Source of the DNA: Ambrosia x helenae
Taxonomy: Eukaryota > Streptophyta > Magnoliopsida > Asterales > Asteraceae
Direction: 5' to 3'
NCBI GenBank assembly: GCA_030844895.1
Contig: JAUTDX010001481.1
Coordinates: forward strand, 22,206 to 86,205
Length of the DNA stretch: 64,000 bases
Positions within the stretch are counted from its first letter, which is position 1. Each line of letters opens with the position of its first letter. The notes under the pieces are model-generated. The model saw nothing but the letters and a program-made list of their open reading frames with translations. It searched no databases and was not told the origin of the DNA. Shown piece by piece: positions 43,881-53,687 of this stretch. The translations under genes were made by a program, and so were the position numbers.

Positions 43881-45184
43881 TATAAAAAAATATTTTGAAG
43901 TTTGTGAATAAGTATGCGATCATATTTTGCATAAATTGTTTAATTTTTTTTATAATTTTGGGTTGTATGATTTGTTAAACTACAGTTATTTACTTTGAAT
44001 TTAATCTTCATTTGTATGTCGTTACAATAAATATATGTTTATTCATTTCATTATTTGTTTTTAAATCACGTCAACTCAAACATTTGTTGATTCATATATA
44101 TGTTATTGGGTGACATTAAACTTTTTTATACCAAAATTCACACGAATTGTATTACGTAATTTTCAATAAATAAATTTGCATACTACAATCTTTATAGATT
44201 TTTTTTCATTTGACATGGATATGTACCGCGTGTACACGCGGGGCTCTAACCTAGTATGACAATATAATTAATGATTTATCAATACATGATTAATGAATAA
44301 TATTATTATTATTATTATTATTTATTTTAAACAAATTTCTGCCATAAGTTATCATATTCAAATATAAAAAAAAAGAATCTCTGCATATGAAGGTATGTTT
44401 ATCGTTTGTGATTTATTAGTACAGTAAAATATATTTGAAAACAAAACCCCACAAAAATATTTGTTGTTTTTTTCTCCGTTTTTTATATAGCACTATGGTA
44501 CTCGTTGGAAAGATAATAAAACGCTCGTTAATTTGGTGTAATTTTGTTCTTTAAAAAACCTCGTATATAAAAGATATTAACGTTTAAAAGTTATGGGAGG
44601 AAACATTAGAGAGAAAATTTAATTTTGTTTTTAAATTCTTATCTTTTCCTAAAATAATTATAATATATATAGATTTATTAAAAAAATCAAAAATTAAAAA
44701 ATCCCACATGATGCCACGTGGCACATTTAAGTAGGGGTTGAGGCCTACATTGAATGCCAAATCATCAAAGTTCAATTCTTTTATTATAAGTTATAGATTA
44801 TAGATTATAGATGTGTGGAAACTTTTTTGTATAATTTTATTATATATAATTTTTTTTAACATAAAATTCAGTTTTTTTATTAAAAAGTACCGTTTTTTTC
44901 GTACCGGTTCCAAACCGGTTTTTAGGAACCGGTTCCCAAACCGGTTTGAGTTAAAATCGGTTCGGTTCGGTTTTTCTAGTGAGGATGGGGAACCGATCCT
45001 AGAACCGCCGGTTCTTGTAGAAACCGGGCCGGTTCGTGTAGGAACCGATTTTTGAACGAACCGGTTCGGTTCGGTTCGTGCGGTTCCGGTTCCCAAACCG
45101 GTTTTTTGCTCACCTCTAGGCATGGCTATCTATCCTGGACCAAACCGAATTACAATGTCTTAACTCTTAATGATTTAACATCTT

Positions 45185-45260
45185 TGGGCCTGGTTACTCT
45201 GGACTAAGCCCAAATTGCAGCTCATATAAGTATAAAAAAAGTAGGGTTTCACTATAAAAC
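45185..45260 (+). promoter_or_regulatory. RPL41 promoter elements
   Basis: Upstream of RPL41 lie TGGGCC at 45,185, AAGCCCA (TGGGCTT on the other strand) at 45,206, a TATAAAAA at 45,231 and the telo-box-like AGGGTTT at 45,243. Site II (TGGGCY) plus telo-box is the usual combination in plant ribosomal-protein and growth-linked promoters. Sites are seen; function is inferred. Confidence 0.55.
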
Positions 45261-45346
45261 CTATTAAACCATAATAATATTATCGACGTTGCCGCCGTTT
45301 ACCTCCAAAACAAACCCACAGGCACCTGCAACTTTCCGTCGACAAC

Positions 45347-45381
45347 ATGAGAGCTAAGGTGATTCTCCTATCAATCAACTT

Positions 45382-45414
<33 letters not shown>

Positions 45415-45496
45415 ACGTTGTTGTGTGCAGTGGAAGAAGAAGAGAATGAGGAGGTTGAAGAGGAAGCGTCGAAAAATGAGACAAAGATCTAAGTAA
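45347..45496 (+). CDS. RPL41: 60S ribosomal protein eL41 (RPL41)
   Basis: Two exons, 45,347-45,358 (ATG plus three codons) and 45,431-45,496, with AAG|GTGATT donor and TGTGCAG acceptor, encode 25 residues starting MRAKWKKKRMRRLKRKRR and ending RQRSK. This is the eL41 peptide found in all eukaryotes, 17 of 25 residues basic, located at the subunit interface of the ribosome. The tiny first exon with an intron after the fourth codon, the telo-box/site II promoter and a complete stop codon argue for a live gene. It lies 230 bases outside the right end of the hAT-type element. Confidence 0.95.
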
Positions 45497-47831
45497 ATCG
45501 TCTCATGATGCTGTTTCTGTAGTTTTTTTTATTATTGATTTGTGTTGAACAACTGTTCTTATGTTTTTGGTTATTATGATAATTTAAATTACAATCTTCT
45601 GTTCTGTTCTGTTGTGGGTTTTTAATGTTGTTGAATCTATATATTTCTGTGAAATCGATAATATTAATAGTTTAAATTGTTGCTCGATTATAAGTTATTT
45701 GTGGTAAATTCGTGTATTTTGAGTAATTGTGTACAATATGGATGTTCGTAGGCGCAAGGCGCAAAGGGTGAGCCTTACGCTTTGGTGCAATGCACTTAGT
45801 TTTAGTTGTTTTATGTTTGTTTAGGGTTGGTATAATTGTTTTAGACGTGTCCAAGCTTGGTTGGAGGATTTTGGTTAGATTCTAGGTCCGAGGGCATTTA
45901 AGTGGGGCTTTTTCTTGCGCCCAGGCGAGCATTGGCAATAGGGTTGTACAAGTCAATCGCTTTGTATGAACACAAATGGTTTATGCTTCAAATTTTCTAG
46001 AACTTGAGTCGAAAAACCTATAATGAGAATTGGATTAGAGAGACTAGTGTCTAGCAATCTATCATAGACACTTTTTACAGCAAAAAGAATTTCTTACGAT
46101 TCTCTTCAAAGAGTACAAATTCGACTGATAAAGGATTTAGTGTTATTTGTGCATTGTGAGTGTATGAGATAATCATCATTTGTTATGCTTTCACATTTTT
46201 TTCACTTCACGTCACTTCCACGTAGATATGGACTCTCGCTTACTAATTTTTACATTTATGTGTAATGGTTTCACTATCAGTAGTTAAACTAAAAAAGAAA
46301 CGTCTAAAGACATCATGATGTGGAATTTTATTTCATAGGTGTGTGGAATTAACTCCCAGTTGGTTGTTTTCACTTTTGTGTGCTGCAAGCGTGAGCCTGC
46401 TAACCCCCACATTCTCACGCTCCTTTAACCGTGGATAACGCTCCTGGAAGGGTGTTTTTACACCCTTTCACAGCCACTCGGGCTGGGGCGTTAACCCATT
46501 ATCCGCAGCCTTAGTGAAATGTATAAACATCGCTTGTCAGTTGTTTGCATCACATTATTGATTTGTTCAAGACTGTAAACATGTGCAACATGTTTGCCAT
46601 TTCTTGATTAAGTGTGAACATTTATCAACTTATAGATTGTCAAATATTGGGTGTATCATCACGTGAGGCTGTTGCTTAAGTCATTGGTTTGTCTATATGT
46701 CTAAATCGAGATGATCTATTGGTTATTATATGCTCACTTGGAGACTTCAGTTTATTATGATTATCATTTTTTGGTTGAAGCTTAATCTCAAGGTATAGCA
46801 AATGAGTATGACACAAGTTTGCATCATTTTCATCTGGTAATTGATACTCTGATTCGTGGCGAACCAGGCAATATTGTCTTGTGTGTCAACTAACACGCGT
46901 TTGCATCAATTCTAACTTACATCCAAGCTCTTTTAACTCCAGTTTTCGTCAACTAGCCTTCCAGACCTGCAAAATCTAGATGTAATCCAATTGGTGACCG
47001 TTATATGGATTTATCGCTAAAGTGCTTAAAATGAAGATGTCTTCTTAACTGGTAAAACTATTGCCATAAGTAGGTATTGAACAAAATTAAGTTTATACAC
47101 ACACCAACGTTACCACACGCCAAACAAAGCCTTAACGACGTTGTTCTTGAGCTAACTGGTATCCGATTGTGAAAATTAAAATTAAATTTATTTGAAACGA
47201 GCTCAATCTCAAGCTTCTCATACCAATATCCAAAGCATGGCAGTGGCGGTGATAATCAAGAAACAGAAACGAACATCAACTAAATGAATTGAAGTTGGCA
47301 TGTAAACTAATTCTGGTATACAGTTACATATTGTATTTACTTGGTCGAACTATAGCGCAGAAGTTGAGTGTCTAAAACGCAAATTTTTGTAGTTCATTGC
47401 ATATGATGGCCCAAAAGTAAGCAAAGCGCAAATTACTGTAATCCATACCTAAACCTAGCTTGCGCGAGAATTTGATCAAACGTTCATATCCACACGTTAC
47501 GAGCATGTATATATACGTTCGGGGGTTTTCAAATTAGGAATCATTTGATGATTGCGTTTCTACATAAGTTGGTGAACTAGTCCACATAAAGTTAGAATGT
47601 GTTTAATTCTTTTACATAATAATTAAAGAATTCTACCCTTTAAAGCTAGGATTAATATAAGAATTAATCAAATAGTAACTGTATTGCAACTCATGTAACT
47701 AAAAGGACATTATATATATTATCTAGTTTGACAATATTAATTATTTTCTCAATGATATATTTTATTAATTCATAATCTTGTCATAACATGTTTCTCAAAA
47801 CATAAATGTGGAATAAAGCCCCACATTAGCT
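45497..47831. other. Intergenic between RPL41 and GILT
   Basis: No gene recognised. A GCGCAAGGCGCAAAGGG-type repeat fragment lies at 45,745-45,930. A GC-richer block at 46,380-46,520 (CTCACGCTCCTTTAACCG, GGGGCGTTAACCC) looks like a degraded MITE. The rest is AT-rich. Confidence 0.4.
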
Positions 47832-48932
47832 TTACAAAGATTTCGAAGCCGTTGACTTTGACTTTTCATTGCTATCTTGTTTGTTGTAGCACACATGATT
47901 GAAAGGTTTTGCACTGTAATTAGAGAGAGATAACTCTTTGCAAGCTTGGGGCACATTAGATCCTTTGTAAGCCTTACATATGTAACTCGTGAAATTTCCA
48001 TAATCCTACAACTCAAACAAATGTCATTTCACTAAACCATATTTATCAAATGACAATGTCATTTCACTAAAGATAATACACAATACTTACTTCTTTGAGT
48101 GCTTTCCCGTCTACCACGACCCATGGCACAAACTCATGAGGAGGCTTAAGAGCGGCAATTTCAGCCGCATATTGTAGCTCTAGCTGCATATTAGACGTAT
48201 AAATATATAATGCATATATTTGATCATGCGACGTAAGTTCAAAATACAACCGTTAGCCAAGAAAACTAACCTTGTATCCAAGCCCTTTAGTGACGCAACG
48301 AGTAACAAGTTTTGGGTCTAACTTCAATTTCTTATAACAAGTTTTCCATTTAGTATACTTGTCATCGGAACTTAAACTCTCGACACAATGGATAAAAGGG
48401 AAGTGGCCATCCTACATTAGTCAATAATATTTTGTGTTAGATGTTAGTGACATAGAAAGATTGATCATTTCACATTGTTGAATTAATCTTACCACATTAG
48501 GCCATGTATTGATTGCACATGCCTCTACAGTATTTAGACTGCATTCCCATTCACCATGCTGCAACATGAAATCCATCGTCGAAATTAGTATGTTTGTTTG
48601 TTTAAAACTTAAAATCATGATGTTTAAGGATTAATGTATGCTATTAACAAACTAACCTGACAAACAATGGTGCCATCGGCTTCAACTTCAGCATTTCCAT
48701 ATGGACTAAGCTTGAGATCAACAATATCAATCAGGCCCTTATCGAATACCTTGGGCAGCTCGTTGGTTATGAATTCCTCACAGCCCGGACAAAGAGATTC
48801 GTAGTATAAATCCAGCTTCACTTTTTGTTCGTCTACCGCTGACACTGATGACGGCACTAGAGTTGTAGCTAAGGAGATGATTGCAACAACAAGAACAAGA
48901 ACATTTTTTGTTCGGTTAAGAAGGACCTCCAT
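47832..48932 (-). CDS. GILT-family thiol reductase
   Basis: Five exons from ATG 48,932: 48657-48932, 48493-48558, 48271-48411, 48091-48183 and 47832-48005. All borders are GT-AG and all phases are 0, giving 249 residues. Gamma-interferon-responsive lysosomal thiol reductase-like proteins are secreted or vacuolar thioredoxin-fold enzymes that reduce disulphides. A hydrophobic signal peptide ends near residue 32. The active-site CPGC (residues 48-51) lies in YYESLCPGCEEFI. The second family signature spans the exon 1/2 border as CQHGEWECSLN with a further Cys after it. Cys-rich C-terminal motifs (HCVES, TCYKK, RCVTKGLGYK, PWVVVDG, YICKAY) all match. The tail is Ser/Lys-rich. Arabidopsis has several members, including At1g07080, whose position suits the neighbouring genes here. 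The gene looks intact. Confidence 0.93.
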
Positions 48933-48990
48933 GTTACTAATGTTATTAATTGTGAATGAAAAGTTGATACTTCTCTAGTGTTGGTTTACG

Positions 48991-48999
48991 CTATTTATA
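48991..48999 (-). promoter_or_regulatory. TATA box of the GILT gene
   Basis: TATAAATAG on the minus strand, about 60 bases upstream of the GILT start codon, which leaves room for a 5' leader of about 30 bases. Confidence 0.6.
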
Positions 49000-49029
49000 C
49001 TGATTTGCACTCCATATTAGTCTTCATAT

Positions 49030-51860
49030 CATGTTTATTTACATTGCTGCCATTATGTGTTCATCTCTTTTTTGGCATTTGCGTGGGTAGATTATGAGTT
49101 TTAAAAATGTTGAAATATCCTACTTATGGATTAAGTTGCAATATTCTCAAATTTTTCAGTTGCATACATACTTAACATGGTAATTAGTATATGAGATAAT
49201 TCAATTAATGTCATGGAGAGGGTGTTACCAACTATTACATAACTACTTGTGTGTTTAAATAATGTATGTGAAAATTAAATAAGAATTAAAACAATTTATA
49301 CGTGTAAAAAGGATAATTTATTTTTGGGCCTCGTTGAGTTGCCCACTGGCACACCCTATGGGCCAGCCCAGTTCCAACCCGAATAGATTCATACCGAGAT
49401 GAGTTATTGCCTTTATGACGGCTAATGGAGGTGATGACCACAATGGTGGATTTGGTACGTAGTGGCTAAGATGGGTGCGACTGGCGATCTAGGCAGTGGC
49501 GCTAGTGATAACTGTGGGAGATGATTAGCATGTCGCATACACTGGCACATCAATTTGACTCGTTTTAATGTAATGTTGTAACATTTGTAAAAGTGATCAA
49601 TTTTAACTGTTGATAATAATTAGATAATACCATTTATTTAAGATGTAAAATTGCATGAAAATGAAAATGCTTGTACATTGTTGACACTGCCAAGTTATTT
49701 AGGTTGCTGCCATTTCGCTAAGATGTGTAATTAGATGAAAATGGTTTTACATTGTACATTGTGCAACTTAATTAGATAGCTGCCATTATGTATTTATCTC
49801 CTTTTCTTGTCTTTGGGTGGATTGATTAATGAACTTACCAAAAGGGGGTTAAATAGTCCATTTTTGTGCTTGTTACAAAAACTAAAATATATCTTATTTG
49901 TTGACTAAGCTACAAAAAAGGATAACTAACTTAGTTACGTGAGAATATTAAATCAGGGAAAACAATAATTGTGATAACACATTAACACCAAACATGAAAT
50001 GCATTTTCATGTTGTTTAGTAAGTTTATTTTTTTTAAATCACAGTGGTGGACTCAGTACATAGTGGTCGAAATGGCGTCAACAATGGAGGTGGCAACATG
50101 CTTGCGGTTGTGGTGTGGTGGTGCTGGTGGCAATTGTGACTAGTGACGACTGAGATGACTAGTAGTGTCGAAGACGAAGACACATATTGATGGTGGGAAT
50201 CACTTTAGCTCGTTTTACATTAAAGCATCCTATTTATGGACTTGGAATGCAATATTCTCATTCTTTTGGTTAAATTATACTAAAAAAGGTTCATACTAAA
50301 CATAATATGAAATTAGTTTATCAATGTAACTTAGGGAAAACCATTATTCATTTTTATCACAACACGAAATATTACATGTAAAGGTATGAGGTCCGAGTAA
50401 AATAGACTCTATCAAAATGAGTTAACTACCTACTAATTTTGCTTTTATAAAGGCTAGTTTTGTGGGCGGAGGTGAGAACCACGGAGGTGAATACAATGAT
50501 GGCGGTGGTGACAGTGACTATTATTGGCGACGATACACATTGGTGGTGTCGTGGTGGGTAGTGCTAAATCATTTTGACCATTACAAATTAACAAGTTTTA
50601 TTAAAAGTTATTAATTTTCCAACTGATAATTCAATATCAAAAGTAACTCAATTGTTTAAATTTTATGTAACTTTAGTAGATCCAAAACAAACCAATAAAC
50701 AATTTTTTTTAACACAGATCATATCATCTATAATCTATAACTTACAATAAAAAAAATGAGTTTGTATGAGGTAGCATTCAATGGAGGCCTCAACCCCCAT
50801 TGAATGTGCCATGTGACATCTTGAGGTGATAGTATTAAATTTTATTATTAAAAAAATATTATTTTAATAATAATAATTTGTTTTTAATCTATCTATATAA
50901 TATATATTATTATAATTATATAAAATTAAATTGAGTTATTTTAGGAAAAATAATTTAAAAACAAATTTAAATTTTTCTCTTTTATGTTTCCTCCCATAAT
51001 TTTTAAATGTTAACATCTTTTATATACGAGATTTTTTAAAGAAAAAAATTACACAAAATTAACGAGCGTTTTCCAACGAGTTTCATAGTGCTATATAAAA
51101 AAACGGAGAAAAAAACGACTATTTTTTGTGGGGTTTCGTTCATACAGGAAAAAAAAAACACAAAAGTGTTCTGGTTATTCATTAATCATGTTTTTTCTTT
51201 TTAAACCAGGTTCTTATTTACGATGTTGAAATTCAGCCCAATCGTCATGCAATCATTGGAATTTTACTTTTTAAAGATGCATAGGTATACTTCATCAAGA
51301 GAAGCTAGGAAAAAGAATCGCGCAACGCTGCAACACATGGTATCACCTTATAGCAAGGTTATTTTTTTATTTATTTAATTACAAGAGTAATAATTATAAC
51401 TATTAGTATTAGTATTATTAGAATTGTTATATTTTTCAACACCGGGACGCTCCCGGGATAAAAGCTAGTTTTTTTAATATAAGTATTAAAATGTTTTACA
51501 TTTTTCAGTTTGTAAGTTATTTAGATTGCTGCCATTAAGTATTTATCGCTTTTGCGTGGGTGGATTAATGAACATCAAAACAATGTGTAATTACGTGAGA
51601 ATATTAAATCAAGATGTAAAATAACAACCAACTTTTTAACCTAGATTATACCATTTCTTTAAGATGTGTAATTACATGAAAATGGTTTTACATTATTGTT
51701 GATTCTGCAACTTATTTAGATTGCTGCCATTGTGTATTTATCCCCCTTTACAGGCTTTGCGTGGATTAATGACGTAGCAAAATGGCTAAATCGTCCATTT
51801 GCGTGCTTTTTTAGGCTACAAAAAAGGGTAACTTAATTACGTGAGAATATTAAATCAAGA
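49030..51860. repeat. Dispersed duplicates of a GILT-upstream segment
   Basis: Pieces resembling GATTGCTGCCATTATGTATT (then TATC.CTTTT..TTTGCGTGGGTGGATTAATGA) recur at about 49,050, 49,795, 51,530 and 51,725. Companion pieces AAGATGTGTAATTACATGAA and TACGTGAGAATATTAAATCA are also repeated. GGTGG-rich blocks recur at 49,430-49,520, 50,045-50,175 and 50,465-50,560. The region has grown by segmental duplication and is non-coding. Confidence 0.6.
50727..51468 (+). mobile_element. Short non-autonomous Helitron, 742 bp
   Basis: Starts TCTATAATCTATAACTTACA after an A and ends with hairpin CCGGGACGCTCCCGG, AT spacer and CTAG at 51,465-51,468, followed by T. Same family as the split minus-strand Helitron at 33.1-44.8 kb, in the opposite orientation, with shared body words. 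It is uninterrupted and so shows the full structure of the family. Confidence 0.82.
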
Positions 51861-52402
51861 TAATTTATGATTAGGAAAGCAATTCTAGTTATAACACCGA
51901 AATAATTTTAATGATGTTAAAATACGTTTTTTTTATAATCACCGAAATAATTATTTTTTTTTTGTGTTATACTCTTGTAGACTTTTTGGTCATGTTAAGC
52001 TCATGTGACATGCGATCGAAAAAAATCACATATGACATATCAACTTTTCGTTCATATATCTTCTCGTCACGGACGAATGTTTCTTTGAGCCAGGGTGGCC
52101 CTAGACCCCCCCCCCCCCCTTGGTACAGTGCTGGAAATTTGTGATTTTCGTAGGTAAATGGTGTCCGGGTTGAGTCCGGCCCCCACCAATTTGCCACTAC
52201 TAATCGAAAAAATTTGAGTTCGGCCTCTCCCGATTCAAGAACCAAGTTTCGCCCCTGTTCCTCGTGTGACCCTTTGGTAACAGTTTGCTAGCATTGCTTT
52301 TGTACAGGATCGAAAATAGTAGTGCATTACCGACTTTCGTAGCAAATGAAAAAAATCAGTTTGCTTTATAAAACACGTGAAAATTTGGCAAGCAATAATT
52401 TA

Positions 52403-52917
52403 GGGGCTGTTTGTTTTTTGTTTAAAAGCACTTCTGATCTCTTTTGTCTGCAGATTGTTTGTTTTTTGGAAGACCTTTCACTCAAAAAGGTATTCCTGAC
52501 CTCTTCTTGGTGCAGACTCGTTCCAATGTCTTCAAAGGTCTTCTCATCTTCTCTTCTCCTCACCCACCACCACCACCACCATCACCCACCACCACAATGG
52601 TCCACTACCACCGTCCACCACCAATACCACCCTCCACCGTCCACCACCACCACCAACCACCACCCCCACCACCGTCCACCACCACAACCACACACCACCA
52701 ACATGGTCCCCACCACCACGGTTTACCACCACCACCACCGTTTACCACCAAACTGCTGTAAAAAATCAGTTTATTTCAGCAGCCTGCAGACGTTAACAAA
52801 CAAACAGTCTTTTTCTTGCAAACTGCAGACCTTTGGTCCACCTCTTATCCTGCAGATGTCTGCAGATGTGGTCCGCAGACTACAGACCTTTTTCCTGCAG
52901 AAAAAACAAACAGCACC
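52403..52917. mobile_element. Tourist-like MITE with CCA-rich core, TSD TTA
   Basis: Termini GGGGCTGTTTGTTTTTTG and CAGAAAAAACAAACAGCACC form an inverted pair flanked by TTA at 52,400-52,402 and 52,918-52,920, the PIF/Harbinger target. Inner arms repeat CTGCAGAC words. The centre is a CCACCA-rich simple repeat. Long His/Pro-rich or Gly/Val-rich open frames across it come only from that repeat. Confidence 0.75.
52558..52745. repeat. (CCA)n-type simple repeat
   Basis: About 190 bases dominated by CCA/CAC triplets interrupted by GT, inside the MITE. Purine/pyrimidine asymmetry is strong. Confidence 0.9.
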
Positions 52918-53254
52918 TTAGTTTCCTTCGAACCTCCTCTCATCACCCACACCATCTTAACCAAGTCCTCTTTACACTCGCTTCCTTCACTTACATTTCT
53001 ACAACACATCCTAACATGTTAGTGGTTGAGTACATGGACCATGGTTGTTCTTAAACACCACTTGATGATCCTCATGTTTTCGGACGATGTGCCTTATCCG
53101 TTTGTTGTAAAGGATGCTTAGATAAATTTGAAGAGCATGCGGTACACTAAAGAGTTGTCGAGGTTTAAGTACAATCAGTCAATCAGCATCTGGCTCGTTA
53201 TGCTTTGTGGGATATTCTCAGGTGGGTAGGGAATTCAACAAAATGGGAGGCACA

Positions 53255-53370
53255 GGTGAATTTTGTGACTGACCCGGTGAAGGGGGGGTCCAGGACTACG
53301 TTGCGCCCAGCAGATGTTTTTGTGTACTGCTGGGCAGATGTTCTTGGAACCTGCTTGAGAGACAATTGAG
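53255..53370 (+). pseudogene. Degenerate coding remnant, unidentified
   Basis: One frame reads VNFVTDPVKGGSRTTLRPAD and VFVYCWADVLGTCLRDN before a stop. The TLRPADV..Y.W motif is familiar from short retro-element-like or reverse-transcriptase-adjacent coding remnants in plant genomes, but I cannot name the family. Surrounding frames contain stops, so it is a decayed fragment. Confidence 0.3.
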
Positions 53371-53687
53371 GTGTGATTTTTTTTTTCGACAAAAAGAAAG
53401 TCACAAGCAATAAAATATAACAAAACCAAATTAAATAATAAAAAACAACTCCAGCAAGAGTAATAAGAACAAATAACAGTCTGGATGCAAATATGCATTT
53501 GACCTGACAACCAAACTCCAACCAGATGTAGAAAATACCATCTGTAAAATCCATATATCTATACCCAACCCGGACTCTTATCACGCCCAAATTGGAACAC
53601 AAACTGACCGACCCGAACTGTAACCATCACACAAACCAAAAACCCAAACCCGATAGACTGACTCCACTTTGCGTTGAAGGCGTATCA

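Larger units (their letters stand above)
33183..44254 (+). mobile_element. Large Helitron (11.1 kb, plus strand) with helicase remnant
   Basis: The 5' end reads TCTATCTATATAATAATTGA (from 33,183 or 33,187, preceded by A), matching the usual start of plant Helitrons. The 3' end has a perfect 16-bp palindrome CCGCGTGTACACGCGG (44,226-44,241), then GGCTCTAAC and CTAG at 44,251-44,254, followed by T. It contains two tandem arrays, a helicase C-terminal remnant at 43.5-43.9 kb and a further inserted Helitron. It sits inside the short minus-strand Helitron: the two flanks of that element join cleanly across the A/T insertion point. Rep and most helicase domains are lost, so it is not autonomous. 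Confidence 0.75.
33119..44811 (-). mobile_element. Short Helitron (minus strand), split by a larger Helitron
   Basis: Read on the minus strand, the element starts TCTATAATCTATAATCTATA at 44,811 after an A and ends with a palindromic hairpin (CCCGGGACACTCCCGGG), AT-rich spacer and CTAG at 33,122-33,119, followed by T. Without the insertion it is about 620 bp. A second family member at 50,727-51,468 shares both ends, including ACCGGGACGCTCCCGGG and GATAAAAGCTAG, and body words such as AACGAGCGTTTT, TCCTCCCATAA and AGGCCTCAACCCC. It encodes no protein. Confidence 0.8.
32849..45118. mobile_element. hAT-type non-autonomous element, 8-bp TSD, split by Helitrons
   Basis: The left end TAGACGTGAGCAAATCGG and the right end ACCGGTTTTTTGCTCACCTCTA are an inverted pair (TAGA[C/G]GTGAGCAAA). 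The direct repeat GGCATGGC flanks both ends exactly (32,841-32,848 and 45,119-45,126). Both halves (32,849-33,118 and 44,812-45,118) are full of AACCGGTTTCGGTTCC-type words. Joined, they make an element of about 577 bp into which 11.7 kb of Helitron DNA has been inserted. The 8-bp duplication and TAG-type terminus fit hAT. Confidence 0.88.

Noticed and set aside
44302..44325. (ATT)n run near 44.3 kb as a separate feature
   Set aside because: Short microsatellite within the minus-strand Helitron with no further significance.
52346..52921. A 191-codon His/Pro/Thr-rich plus-strand frame and a Gly/Val-rich minus-strand frame
   Set aside because: Both are read-outs of a CCA simple repeat inside a MITE.
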